Positions 35,964-45,004 are shown, counted from the first letter of the stretch. The stretch: 64,000 nucleotides of DNA from UBA2779 sp965232165 (GCA_965232165.1 CBDDOY010000001.1:1116001-1180000), one strand, 5' to 3'. Program-made: numbers and translations. Notes: generated from the letters alone by a model not told the origin.

Positions 35964-36446
35964 TTGCAGGGGTACGATTATTCACAGGCCGGGGCGTATT
36001 TCGTGACCATCTGTACGCAGAACCGGCAATGCATGTTCGGTGAAATTTTGGACGGACGGATGGTATTGAATGAATATGGCGAAATCGTTCGAGATGAATG
36101 GATGAAATCCGGTGAAATTCGGAATGAAATTCAATTGGATGAATGGTTGGTCATGCCCAATCATGTCCATGCCATTGTGATGATCCGTTGTAGGGGCGAC
36201 CGGCCGGTCGCCCCTACAACGCCGGGACCGCGCCCAAAATCCATTGGTTCATTGATGGCCGGTTTCAAATCGGCGGCAACCAAACGAATCAATGAATTGC
36301 GCAAAACCCCCGGCACGAAATTATGGCAACGCAATTATTATGAACACATCATCCGCAATGAAACGAAATTACAGAAAATACGGGAATATATCATCAATAA
36401 TCCGAAAAATTGGTTAAATGATGAAAATTACCTCAAAAGAAGGTAA
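35964..36446 (+). CDS. REP-associated tyrosine transposase (RAYT), copy 1
   Basis: 160 residues from a TTG at 35964. The frame is open further upstream (RRSIRLQGYDYSQAG) without an ATG, so the true start is probably a rare codon near 35890 after AAGGGGAAGGG. It is a Y1 (HUH) transposase: YFVTICTQNR, HUH motif MPNHVHAIVMI (about 54-64) and the catalytic tyrosine in IREYIINNPKNW (about 142). Between them a 36-base perfect palindrome is translated in frame. RAYTs are domesticated single-strand transposases that bind and move REP palindromes. Confidence 0.9.
   Translation: MQGYDYSQAGAYFVTICTQNRQCMFGEILDGRMVLNEYGEIVRDEWMKSGEIRNEIQLDEWLVMPNHVHAIVMIRCRGDRPVAPTTPGPRPKSIGSLMAGFKSAATKRINELRKTPGTKLWQRNYYEHIIRNETKLQKIREYIINNPKNWLNDENYLKRR
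36186..36221. repeat. 36-bp perfect REP palindrome (first of about ten)
   Basis: CGTTGTAGGGGCGACCGG followed by its exact reverse complement. Near-identical copies, some with one changed pair (GGCTGGCC centre, GTTGCAGG arms), occur near 36522, 36907, 37246, 37640, 37980, 38320, 38648, 39060 and 39348. They are the probable substrates of the RAYT enzymes. Confidence 0.9.
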
Positions 36447-36684
36447 GGCAACATGACATCGCAATCCAACACATCCGAAATCATCCTCTACAAAACATCC
36501 GACGGCCATGCTATTGTGATGATCCGTTGCAGGGGCGACCGGCTGGCCGCCCCTGCAACGGTCTCACAGACGAAGAGATCAAGATCGTGGAAGGGGAAGG
36601 GAAATCATAGGACATACCGCCATAAAACACAATCGCGGCCGGCCGAATAACCATTCGCCCCAACGAAACCGCCGGTCGATTCGA

Positions 36685-37167
36685 TTGCAGGGGTACGATT
36701 ATTCACAGGCCGGGGCGTATTTCGTGACCATCTGTACGCAGAACCGGCAATGCATGTTCGGTGAAATTTTGGACGGACGGATGGTATTGAATGAATATGG
36801 CGAAATCGTTCGAGATGAATGGATGAAATCCGGTGAAATTCGGAATGAAATTCAATTGGATGAATGGGTGGTCATGCCCAATCATGTTCATGCCATTGTG
36901 ATGATCCGTTGCAGGGGCGACCGGCCGGTCGCCCCTGCAACGCCGGGACCGCGCCCAAAATCCATTGGTTCATTGATGGCCGGTTTCAAATCGGCGGCAA
37001 CCAAACGAATCAATGAATTGCGGAAAACCCCCGGCACGAAATTATGGCAGCGCAATTATTATGAACACATCATCCGCAATGAAACGAAATTACAGAAAAT
37101 ACGGGAATATATCATCAATAATCCGAAAAATTGGTTAAATGATGAAAATTACCTCAAAAGAAGGTAA
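36685..37167 (+). CDS. REP-associated tyrosine transposase (RAYT), copy 2
   Basis: 160 residues, almost identical to copy 1: the residue before VMPNHVHAI is Val and not Leu, and the palindrome-coded loop reads PVAPATPGP. The HUH motif and the catalytic tyrosine are intact. The same start problem applies: the nearest start is TTG. It is part of the second 721-base unit, so its upstream region is a copy of the methylase gene's 3' end. Confidence 0.88.
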   Translation: MQGYDYSQAGAYFVTICTQNRQCMFGEILDGRMVLNEYGEIVRDEWMKSGEIRNEIQLDEWVVMPNHVHAIVMIRCRGDRPVAPATPGPRPKSIGSLMAGFKSAATKRINELRKTPGTKLWQRNYYEHIIRNETKLQKIREYIINNPKNWLNDENYLKRR

Positions 37168-37405
37168 GGCAACATGACATCGCAATCCAACACATCCGAA
37201 ATCATCCTCTACAAAACATCCGACGGCCATGCTATTGTGATGATCCGTTGTAGGGGCGACCGGCTGGCCGCCCCTGCAACGGTCTCACAGACGAAGAGAT
37301 CAAGATCGTGGAAGGGGAAGGGAAATCATAGGACATACCGCCATAAAACACAATCGCGACCGGGCGAATAACCATTCGCCCCAACGAAACCGCCGGTCGA
37401 TTCGA

Positions 37406-37903
37406 TTGCAGGGGTACGATTATTCACAGGCCGGGGCGTATTTCGTGACCGTCTGTACGCAGAACCGGCAATGCATGTTCGGTGAAATTTTGGACGGACG
37501 GATGGTATTGAATGAATATGGCGAAATCGTTCGAGATGAATGGATGAAATCCGGTGAAATTCGGAATGAAATTCAATTGGATGAATGGGTGGTCATGCCC
37601 AATCATGTCCCATGCCATTGTGATGATCCGTTGAAATTACAGGGGCGACCGGCCGGTCGCCCCTGATCCGTTGCAACGCCGGGACCGCGCCCAAAATCCA
37701 TTGGTTCATTGATGGCCGGTTTCAAATCGGCGGCAACCAAACGAATCAATGAATTGCGGAAAACCCCCGGCACGAAATTATGGCAACGCAATTATTATGA
37801 ACACATCATCCGCAATGAAACGAAATTACAGAAAATACGGGAATATATCATCAATAATCCGAAAAATTGGTTAAATGATGAAAATTACCTCAAAAGAAGG
37901 TAA
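37406..37903 (+). pseudogene. RAYT copy 3, frameshifted
   Basis: The first 70 codons match copies 1 and 2 through VVMPNHV. An extra base at about 37610 (ATGTCCCATGCC) shifts the frame. The REP palindrome after it carries added bases (GAAATTA and GATCCG), and the frame resumes from MAGFKSAATKRINE to LKRR. It would not make an active enzyme. Confidence 0.85.
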
Positions 37904-37909
37904 GGCAAC

Positions 37910-38242
37910 ATGACATCGCAATCCAACACATCCGAAATCATCCTCTACAAAACATCCGACGGCCATGCTATTGTGATGATCCGTTGCAGGGGCGACCGGC
38001 CGGTCGCCCCTACAACGCCGGGACCGCGCCCAAAATCCATTGGTTCATTGATGGCCGGTTTCAAATCGGCGGCAACCAAACGAATCAATGAATTGCGCAA
38101 AACCCCCGGCACGAAATTATGGCAACGCAATTATTATGAACACATCATCCGCAATGAAACGAAATTACAGAAAATACGGGAATATATCATCAATAATCCG
38201 AAAAATTGGTTAAATGATGAAAATTACCTCAAAAGAAGGTAA
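37910..38242 (+). pseudogene. Chimera of rhuM start and RAYT 3' half
   Basis: The frame starts with the rhuM-type beginning MTSQSNTSEIILYKTSDG and continues directly into the RAYT sequence HAIVMIRCRGDRPVAPTTP through the catalytic-tyrosine region to LKRR. The first half of RAYT, including the first histidine of the HUH motif, is missing. The open 110-codon frame is a recombination product. Confidence 0.75.
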
Positions 38243-38248
38243 GGCAAC

Positions 38249-39180
38249 ATGACATCGCAATCCAACACATCCGAAATCATCCTCTACAAAACATCCGACG
38301 GCCATGCTATTGTGATGATCCGTTGCAGGGGCGACCGGCTGGCCGCCCCTGCAACGCCGGGACCGCGATCAAGATCGTGGAAGGGGAAGGGAAATCATAG
38401 GACATACCGCCATAAAAACAATCGAATAACCATTGGTTCGAAACCGCCGGTCGATTGATGGCAGGGGTACGATTATTCACAGGCCGGGGTGTATTTCGTG
38501 ACCGTCTTACGCAGAACCGGCAATGCATGTTCCAAATTTTGGACGGACGGATGGGAATGAATACGAAATCGTTCGAGATGAATGGAAATCCGGTGAAATT
38601 CGAAATTCAATTGGATGAATGGGTGGTCATCATGCTATTGTGATGATCCGTTGCAGGGGCGACCGGCCGGTCGCCCCTACAACGCCGGGACCGCGCCCAA
38701 AATCCATTGGTTCATTGATGGCCGGTTTCAAATCGGCGGCAACCAAACGAATCAATGAATTGCGGAAAACCCCCGGCACGAAATTATGGCAACGCAATTA
38801 TTATGAACACATCATCCGCAATGAAACGAAATTACAGAAAATACGGGAATATATCATCAATAATCCGAAAAATTGGTTAAATGATGAAAATTACCTCAAA
38901 AGAGTTACAGAAAATACGGGAATATATCATCAATAATCCGAAGAATTGGTTAAATGATGAAAATTACCTCAAAAGAAGGTAAGGCAACATGACATCGCAA
39001 TCCAACACATCCGAAATCATCCTCTACAAAACATCCGACGGCCATGCTATTGTGATGATCCGTTGTAGGGGCGACCGGCCGGTCGCCCCTACAACGCCGG
39101 GACCGCGCCCAAAATCCATTGGTTCATTGTATGGCCGGTTTCAAATCGGCGGCAACCAAACGAATCAATGAATTGGCAAA
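38249..39180 (+). pseudogene. Scrambled RAYT and rhuM fragments
   Basis: Holds another rhuM start (38249), a REP, a shortened methylase tail (from about 38365), a RAYT with many small deletions (38430-38640), a RAYT 3' half (38641-38936) whose last 50 bases are duplicated, another rhuM start (38989) and a third truncated RAYT piece ending near 39180. Nothing here could give a working protein. Confidence 0.7.
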
Positions 39181-39271
39181 CCCCCGGCAACATGACATCG
39201 CAATCCAACACATCCGAAATCATCCTCTACATGAAACATCCGACGAAAATGCTATTGTGAGGTAAGGCAAC

Positions 39272-39765
39272 ATGACATCGCAATCCAACACATCCGAAAT
39301 CATCCTCTACAAAACATCCGACGGCCATGCTATTGTGATGATCCGTTGCAGGGGCGACCGGCTGGTCGCCCCTGCAACTCAATTCAGGCTCTGGGCCACC
39401 CTTATTCTCAAAGAATACATCATCAAAGGTTTTGCCATGAATGACGACCGCCTGAAACAGGCGGACCGGTGGGACTACTTCGATGAATGGCTGGAACGCG
39501 TCCGGGATATCCGGGCCTCCGAGAAACGCTTTTACCAGAAGCTCCGGGACCTTTTTGCCTTAAGCAGCGGTTGCGACTCGACAGACAAAGCCATCCAGAT
39601 GCTTTTTTCCGAAACACAAACCAAACCCCTCTATGCCTCACCGGCAAATCAGCCGCAGGAATCATCGTATTTAGGGCGGATGCGTCAGAAGCCTTATTGT
39701 GAATTGTGATTCCGCTCTGATCGCCAGCCGAGCGGTGAATCCTCATGCCCGCACAGTTTAAGCTG
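39272..39765 (+). pseudogene. rhuM-family (virulence RhuM) gene, interrupted and truncated
   Basis: The start (39272, MTSQSNTSEIILYKTSDG) is separated from the next recognisable RhuM part by RAYT/REP sequence. From 39375 the frame reads TQFRLWATLILKEYIIKGF, WDYFDEWLERVRDIRASEKR and FALSSGCDSTDKAIQMLF, all typical of RhuM. The frame shifts at about 39630 and the family's end (TGKSAAGIIVFRADAS, ALIASRA) lies in another frame. The DNA-binding-like N-terminal third is missing. RhuM proteins often accompany restriction loci, so the original order was probably helicase, methylase, rhuM, with a RAYT inserted between. Confidence 0.75.
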
Positions 39766-39859
39766 CGCTTGAGTTCTTGCGTCTTGTATCAGAAAAATCA
39801 TCAAAAACTGCCTTGAGAATCTCAAATCCGACAGATTCTTGGTGTCCCTGATTTTCAAA

Positions 39860-39988
39860 AATCAATACTTTGGCGCAACCCTTCGGGTCGGGCTTTTCAC
39901 TGCAATGCCTTAATCTGGCTGCCTGCCCCCCGGCTCATTGCCAATCGCCGGGGCAGCCAGCGGCATTTCCGTTGCAATCCCTTGCGCT
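39860..39988. repeat. Interspersed repeat, family C, copy 3
   Basis: ATCAATACTTTGGCGCAACC at the start, then the shared blocks GGTCGGGCTTTTCACTGCAA, GGCTCATTGCCAATCGCCGG and CATTTCCGTTGCAATCCC. Very close to copy 4 at 53228. The flanks 39766-40070 hold no gene. Confidence 0.8.
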
Positions 39989-40070
39989 ATAACTATCATT
40001 CAGAATTGTTGTATTCAGCCACTAGCAATTTATTCTCGATTGTAGCAGTATTAGTCTTTAGGTTCTTGAT

Positions 40071-41042
40071 ATGAATTCACTGCTAAGAAAAACGGATATT
40101 TTCTCCAGCCTTACTCCGGAAGATTTCGGGATTGTTCTATCAATGAGTGATCAATTAGAATTCCAAGGCGATCACACGATATTCCAGCCAGGGAATATTT
40201 CTAAGTGTTTCTATGTTATTATCGAAGGGGCTGTCGTCATCAGAACAGGCGATACCAATGCGGATCAAACTGATATCGCTCGTTTTCTTGCCGGTGACAG
40301 CTTCGGCGAAGTTGGCTTTTTCACGACAAAACCCCATACCGCCAGGGCTGTCACCAGCGGCGATACGAAACTGCTGAGGTTTCCCAAAGACGGAATGACC
40401 CTTGCTGACATATCGGAGCAGTGGCCGTCGATGAGCGCCCGGTTAATGCATTCCTTTCTGGCTGATGTGTCTACTCGCATTCGTAAGGCGAATGCCCTGA
40501 TAAAGAATAATTCCCCGTTGGTGAGAAAACTGAAGCGGCAGGTTTATGTTGACAAATTGACCGGCCTTAACAATAAGACCTATTTCGAAGAGGTTTTGGA
40601 AAAAACTCTGCAAGACGGCGCCAACATAGGGCTTCTCTTGTGCAAACCGGATAATTTCAAGGAGATCAATGATGCATACGGCCATGAAGCCGGAGATCAG
40701 GTTCTCAAATTTGTCGCTGAATCTCTTGCGGAAACAGTTCCGACACAGGATATGCTGTTTCGTTACATGGGGAATGAAAACGCAATCATCCTTCCGGAAA
40801 GCACGTACGAATCCCTCCGCGAATTCGGTGAGCATATCAGGAATTTCCTGAACAATCTGAATATATCCAAGGTGGTGGATGCTTTCAGTCACAGCCTTTC
40901 GGTCAGCATAGGGCTTGTATTATCTCCACAGCATGGTAAAAGCCGTGAAGAACTCATCCGAGGTGCACATTCGCTTGTGATGGAAAGCCGAAACCGTGGA
41001 GGCAATCTCATCCTGTTTCCGGAGGATTCGCACGACTCATGA
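40071..41042 (+). CDS. Cyclic-nucleotide-binding protein with degenerate GGDEF domain
   Basis: 323 residues. Residues about 10-135 form a cNMP-binding domain (FQPGNISKCFYVIIEGAVVI, LAGDSFGEVGFF). A short helix links to a GGDEF domain (VDKLTGLNNKTYFEEVLEK onwards) whose signature is changed to MGNEN at 233-237, so diguanylate cyclase activity is unlikely. It may bind GTP or pair with its neighbour. The stop overlaps the start of the next gene by four bases (ATGA). The cNMP domain could read cAMP made by the cyclase at 23910 (inference). Confidence 0.88.
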   Translation: MNSLLRKTDIFSSLTPEDFGIVLSMSDQLEFQGDHTIFQPGNISKCFYVIIEGAVVIRTGDTNADQTDIARFLAGDSFGEVGFFTTKPHTARAVTSGDTKLLRFPKDGMTLADISEQWPSMSARLMHSFLADVSTRIRKANALIKNNSPLVRKLKRQVYVDKLTGLNNKTYFEEVLEKTLQDGANIGLLLCKPDNFKEINDAYGHEAGDQVLKFVAESLAETVPTQDMLFRYMGNENAIILPESTYESLREFGEHIRNFLNNLNISKVVDAFSHSLSVSIGLVLSPQHGKSREELIRGAHSLVMESRNRGGNLILFPEDSHDS

Positions 41043-43168
41043 CCATCGATGCCCTCAATGAATTAGGTATTTTCGCTTCGTTTACCTCCGATGAGATTTC
41101 TCAGATATATTTATTAATGGACGATATCAATATCCTCAAGGGCGAGACTCTCTTCAAAGAAGGCGACAAAGGGAAAACCATGTATATCGTCCTCATGGGA
41201 GAAATCGCCATTTCCATAAATGTTGGGGACGGAGAAGAGGTGGAAGTTTCCCGTATTGGAGAAGGGAGCTTCTTCGGCGAGATGTCCATTTTCGACAAGG
41301 CTGTGCGATCCGCTACATGCCGGGCTACCGAAGACTGTGATCTCATATCGCTGAATGAAAAGGGGTTTCATACCCTTATGGAGGAAACCCCGGCAATAGC
41401 GATCAAAATGATGCTCCGTATGCTTAACACGACATCCGAGAGATTGCAGCAAACGGGCGCACTTCTCTCAGACATGGTGAAATGGGGCGAGAAAGCGCAG
41501 TTGCGTGCCGTCACCGATGATTTCACGGGTCTCTATAACCGGCGATTCTTCGATGATTCTCTTAAAGAATCTATTGCTGACGCAATGAAGAATGAATACC
41601 CCCTATCCCTGGTTATGATGGATCTCGACAGATTCGGCACTTTGAACAAGGAGTATGGAGAGGATGTCGGTGATACTGTTATTCTGGCCGCGGTAGGGGT
41701 TTTTCGGAAAGTCTTTGACAAAGATGAAATCTTAGTTCGGTACGGCGGTGATGAGTTTGCGTTTATACTCCCCAAGTCAGATGGCGAAACAGCCCTGAAT
41801 TCTTGCCGCCAAGTATTAGAAGGTCTTCACAAGATTGATATTCTGCAAGGCAAACAGGGATCAATTCAAACTGTCAGTGCAAGTATTGGTATTGCCGCAT
41901 GTCCTGACCACGGCAGAACAGTCGATGAACTCATGAGAAATGCCGATAGAGCCGTATATTTCTCCAAAGAAGACGGACGCGACAGGGCCACTCTCTACAA
42001 CTTAAATAGGAACAGCCAGCGAAAAACCCGCTTGCCAAACAGCCGAAAAAGAACCATTTTGTTCAATAAATTCGCCGCTGTGATATCTCGATGCAGTTCC
42101 GCATTAGTTGTCGGACACAAGAATCCGGATGACGATTGTATGGCGGCTCTAATCGCCTTTAGTTCCATATTGAGCAAGTTTTCCGTAAAAGCGACGGTTG
42201 CCATGAGTCAGAATAGCCGAAGTGAATACTCGGTCTTAATTGACTCAAGCCTTAACGATTATATTCAAATCGCCGAAACACCAGGAAGCTTAGCCCGTGA
42301 TTATGACGCCGTAGTAATTCTCGACACGCCAAAGCCATCCATGCTGGAATTCCGGGATCAAATTCATTCTCTCATAGGCCGTGAAGATATCATTGTCATG
42401 GAAATCGACCACCATCTTGAGGCCGATGGATACTATATCGGGGATGAAGGCTATAGATTGGTTGACACCGCCTCGTCAACCTGCGAATTGATAGGCCGAT
42501 TTGCACTGAGCCTGTCAAGAAGGCGCAAGCTGCTCAGGAAATTTCGGATCAAAGAAATTCTCACACAAGCTTTACTTACGGCCATCCTTGTTGGAATATC
42601 CGGTGATTCGCAAAATGGAAAATTCCTCAAAGGCCATGGCGAAAAACACATCTATAGGCAGTTCAAGAAACTGCATGCACGGTCTTCTCGCCGAATTGGG
42701 CAAGACACGGACATTCCTTCATACAAGAGGGTAATCCATGCGTTGCGCTCAGTACTTGGCAGTGAAAAAGCCTGCTATCAGGAATTCCTCCCACACAAAC
42801 AATCAAAAGGCATGATTTCCTGGATCGCCCTGAATGAGCAAGAATCCGATGCCCTGAACAAAAGCTATGGTGTCAAAGCCGTTCAATCTGCCGCAAGGGC
42901 TTGTGCAAACGTCTTGGCCGAGGAAAGCGGATATCTGAGTCTCATAGCCTATTACGAAGATGTATCCCTGTCAGATCTCATCCAAATCAGAATGAGGCGC
43001 AGCAAAGAATTCAAGGACTTGGATTTAAGGGAAGTTATTGAGAAATTTGATTTAGTGAAAGGTGGCGGGCATGAAGGCGCCATTGGTTTCCGGCTTTCGC
43101 GAAATAAGGTTGAAAACTACAAACTGTTTATCGATAAGATTATCAACGGCGTATTAAAAATGATATGA
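41039..43168 (+). CDS. cNMP-binding - GGDEF - DHH/DHHA1 fusion protein
   Basis: 709 residues. Order: cNMP-binding domain (about 5-130; LFKEGDKGKTMYIVLMGEIAI, GEGSFFGEMSIF); GGDEF domain (about 155-320) with intact GGDEF at 236-240 and no RxxD inhibitory site in front; DHH domain (about 352-540; GHKNPDDDCMAA, VILDT, EIDHH at 456-459); DHHA1 domain with GGGHEGA (675-681). GdpP-type c-di-AMP phosphodiesterases have a GGDEF-like plus DHH/DHHA1 layout, but with PAS sensing and a degenerate GGDEF. Here the sensor is cNMP-type and the cyclase looks active. It may connect cAMP with c-di-GMP and c-di-AMP or pApA turnover. No membrane segment seen. Confidence 0.88.
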   Translation: MTIDALNELGIFASFTSDEISQIYLLMDDINILKGETLFKEGDKGKTMYIVLMGEIAISINVGDGEEVEVSRIGEGSFFGEMSIFDKAVRSATCRATEDCDLISLNEKGFHTLMEETPAIAIKMMLRMLNTTSERLQQTGALLSDMVKWGEKAQLRAVTDDFTGLYNRRFFDDSLKESIADAMKNEYPLSLVMMDLDRFGTLNKEYGEDVGDTVILAAVGVFRKVFDKDEILVRYGGDEFAFILPKSDGETALNSCRQVLEGLHKIDILQGKQGSIQTVSASIGIAACPDHGRTVDELMRNADRAVYFSKEDGRDRATLYNLNRNSQRKTRLPNSRKRTILFNKFAAVISRCSSALVVGHKNPDDDCMAALIAFSSILSKFSVKATVAMSQNSRSEYSVLIDSSLNDYIQIAETPGSLARDYDAVVILDTPKPSMLEFRDQIHSLIGREDIIVMEIDHHLEADGYYIGDEGYRLVDTASSTCELIGRFALSLSRRRKLLRKFRIKEILTQALLTAILVGISGDSQNGKFLKGHGEKHIYRQFKKLHARSSRRIGQDTDIPSYKRVIHALRSVLGSEKACYQEFLPHKQSKGMISWIALNEQESDALNKSYGVKAVQSAARACANVLAEESGYLSLIAYYEDVSLSDLIQIRMRRSKEFKDLDLREVIEKFDLVKGGGHEGAIGFRLSRNKVENYKLFIDKIINGVLKMI

Positions 43169-43228
43169 GGATTTCCGGTTCTTCCGCTTTCCTCTGCACG
43201 TGAGAAAGATTCGGCTTCTGACACGGTC

Positions 43229-43693
43229 TTAGCCTTCCCCGATTATGGCCGTTTTGATTTCTTCAGGCAAGGGTATGGATTTCTCTGCCTGGTAATTCAC
43301 CCAAACCATTTTCGCGTTGCCGGTTGCGTACAGGGTTTCATCGGCGCCGCGGAGTTCATACCAGGTCATGAAACTGCTGCGCCCCAAATCGCCGACAAAG
43401 AGATGAACCTGGATGGGGCAGGGGTAGATCATCTGTTTGATGTATGTGCATGAAGCGGTGAGGATGACCGGACCAATGAGCGAAGTGCCGCTGATATCTG
43501 ATATGCGCCCCATTTTCTCCAGCCAGGCGATGCGGGCCTGTTCAAAATAACCGAAATAGCGTGTGTTATTGACATGACCCAGGGCATCCATGTGCCCCCA
43601 GGGCGGGTTAATCGCATGAACGAGGACTTTCTTCCCCGGAGAAGGCTTTGGCAGTCGCATATATAAGAGTATAAGCAAGAATTGCTCATTCAT
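43229..43693 (-). CDS. Hotdog-fold acyl-CoA thioesterase
   Basis: About 154 residues from the ATG at 43693; later ATGs (one at 43660) are possible and none has a strong ribosome site. WGHMDALGHVNNTRYFGYFEQARIAWLEKMG is the 4HBT signature with the catalytic Asp, followed by SCTYIKQMIYPCPIQVHLFV and MTWYELRG. It hydrolyses acyl-CoA or acyl-ACP thioesters. It is convergent with the GGDEF-DHH gene and stands alone. Confidence 0.88.
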   Translation of the reverse strand: MNEQFLLILLYMRLPKPSPGKKVLVHAINPPWGHMDALGHVNNTRYFGYFEQARIAWLEKMGRISDISGTSLIGPVILTASCTYIKQMIYPCPIQVHLFVGDLGRSSFMTWYELRGADETLYATGNAKMVWVNYQAEKSIPLPEEIKTAIIGEG

Positions 43694-43708
43694 ACAATTA
43701 GAAATCAA

Positions 43709-44054
43709 GCCGTATAGCTTGAATTGATCGCCCTAAGACCGATGAATTGGATGAATCGGTCATTGAGGACTTTGACAACCTCAATAAACGGCGCCATGAA
43801 GCGGCATGGAAGCATCTGGCGATGTTGCGGTTAGGGATTCACCAGGGATTTGACAATGGGATATTCTTTTGACAAGGCGGGGAACGCTTCAGAAGGAATC
43901 GAGAGGGGTTGCTTAGAGGGTTTTTAAGCACCCTGGAACTTTTTCTGACAGGGTATAGGTGTTCAAACGGCTGTGGGCCGCCGTTAATTCAGCCTATTGA
44001 GCCGCCCGCAATCTTCGGGGCGCTATATATGCCTCACTTGGTTGGGAACTAGTT
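43709..44054. other. Intergenic region with a coding remnant
   Basis: An open plus-strand stretch near 43725-43872 (TDELDESVIEDFDNLNKR, then HEAAWKHLAMLRLGIHQGF, ending TGA) has no start codon. It looks like the 3' end of a lost gene. I do not recognise it. Nothing else was seen. Confidence 0.35.
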
Positions 44055-44318
44055 AGGGCTTGCTGAAAAAGTCATGATCTATAGATTTTCAAGGTAAAAG
44101 CCAGTTGCAAATGCTTTAGAGCAGCCTTGCTATCTATTCTTGACAAAACAGGTGCAAGGTAAATGCGGAAAATGGCTCAAAACCCTTGCACCTGGGTAAT
44201 AGCAGAAATCGAAATTCCCCCGAAGTTTCTCAAATCATTGCATTCTGGCTCACTTATAATGCAGTTTTGATTCATTATACTGGTATTCAGAGTCAAAAAT
44301 ACTTTCTAAGCAAGCCCT
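44055..44318. mobile_element. MITE-like element with AGGGCTTGCT ends (family D)
   Basis: 264 bases bounded by AGGGCTTGCT and AGCAAGCCCT, flanked on both sides by TAGTT, a likely five-base target duplication. There is no coding capacity. An internal GGTGCAAG/CTTGCACC pair could fold. The ends resemble those of full insertion sequences that might mobilise it. Confidence 0.65.
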
Positions 44319-44397
44319 AGTTAGGGACTGACAAAGGATGCCTCTCGTCCGGGACAAGTAAAAATCTTATATTCCATGCGAAAAACGAACATATAAC

Positions 44398-44426
44398 TTG
44401 GCAATTCGCCTAGGACTCTGTAGAAT
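44398..44426 (+). promoter_or_regulatory. Promoter of the outer-membrane protein gene
   Basis: TTGGCA (44398-44403), 17 bases, TAGAAT (44421-44426), 45 bases before the start codon of the next gene. Confidence 0.65.
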
Positions 44427-44470
44427 TGAAGTAAATTAGAGTGGGTGAATCACGCCCTAGGAGAGTTGAA

Positions 44471-45004
44471 ATGAAAAGAATTGCAGTATTAGCATTGCTT
44501 TGCATGGCAATGACCGGATTGGCTGCCGCAGGTGGATTGGACTTCCATTTGGGTGCCGGATATCATTCATCCTATTTCGGGGAAGTTAATGATGTCGAGA
44601 ATTTAGAGGCCATCGCCAGCAAAGCGACGGCTATGCCCCTGGGAATTGGGGGATACGCAGGGATAGGGGTCGGCATAATTGGTAAAATTCTCAACTTAGG
44701 CATTGAAGCCTCGCCAAGTTGGGACTTTAATCTCGGCGGATATCAGATAAGCAACTTTGCCTTGCAAGGACGGGTGTATGTGAAGGTCAAAATGCCTGTT
44801 CTTTTTTCTGCGGCGGTTTTTGGCGGCTATTCAATTAACATGGCCGGTTCTGCAAGTGACCCGGGCTCTCTGCTAGGAGCGCCTGTTTTTGGGGCACGTT
44901 TGACGGTGTTTTTTATCTACGCCGAATACGCATTAACCCCTAAGCCGGACTTCAGCGGAATCATGAAACACGAGATTGGCCTAGGCTTTGCGTTTTTCAA
45001 GTAG
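44471..45004 (+). CDS. Small outer-membrane beta-barrel protein
   Basis: 177 residues from the ATG at 44471, which has AGGAGA upstream. A signal peptide (KRIAVLALLCMAMTGLAAAG) is followed by alternating strands rich in Gly and aromatics (DFHLGAGYHSSYFG, IGGYAGIGVGIIG, YVKVKMPVLFSAAVFGGY) and a terminal strand HEIGLGFAFFK. This pattern fits an eight-stranded barrel. The specific function is unknown. It has its own promoter and stands alone. Confidence 0.75.
   Translation: MKRIAVLALLCMAMTGLAAAGGLDFHLGAGYHSSYFGEVNDVENLEAIASKATAMPLGIGGYAGIGVGIIGKILNLGIEASPSWDFNLGGYQISNFALQGRVYVKVKMPVLFSAAVFGGYSINMAGSASDPGSLLGAPVFGARLTVFFIYAEYALTPKPDFSGIMKHEIGLGFAFFK

Larger units (their letters stand above)
35842..39380 (+). 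repeat. Tandem array of MTase-tail / RAYT / rhuM-start units with REP palindromes
   Basis: Units of 721 bases (35842-36562, 36563-37283) hold, in order, the last part of the methylase gene (from GTCTCAC...GACGAAGAGATC), a RAYT gene, the first 18 codons of a rhuM gene, and a joint where the rhuM start runs into the RAYT sequence beside a REP palindrome. Later units (37284-39380) are shorter and increasingly rearranged. The first two units are nearly identical, so the duplication is recent. REP palindromes lie at every joint. Confidence 0.85.
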
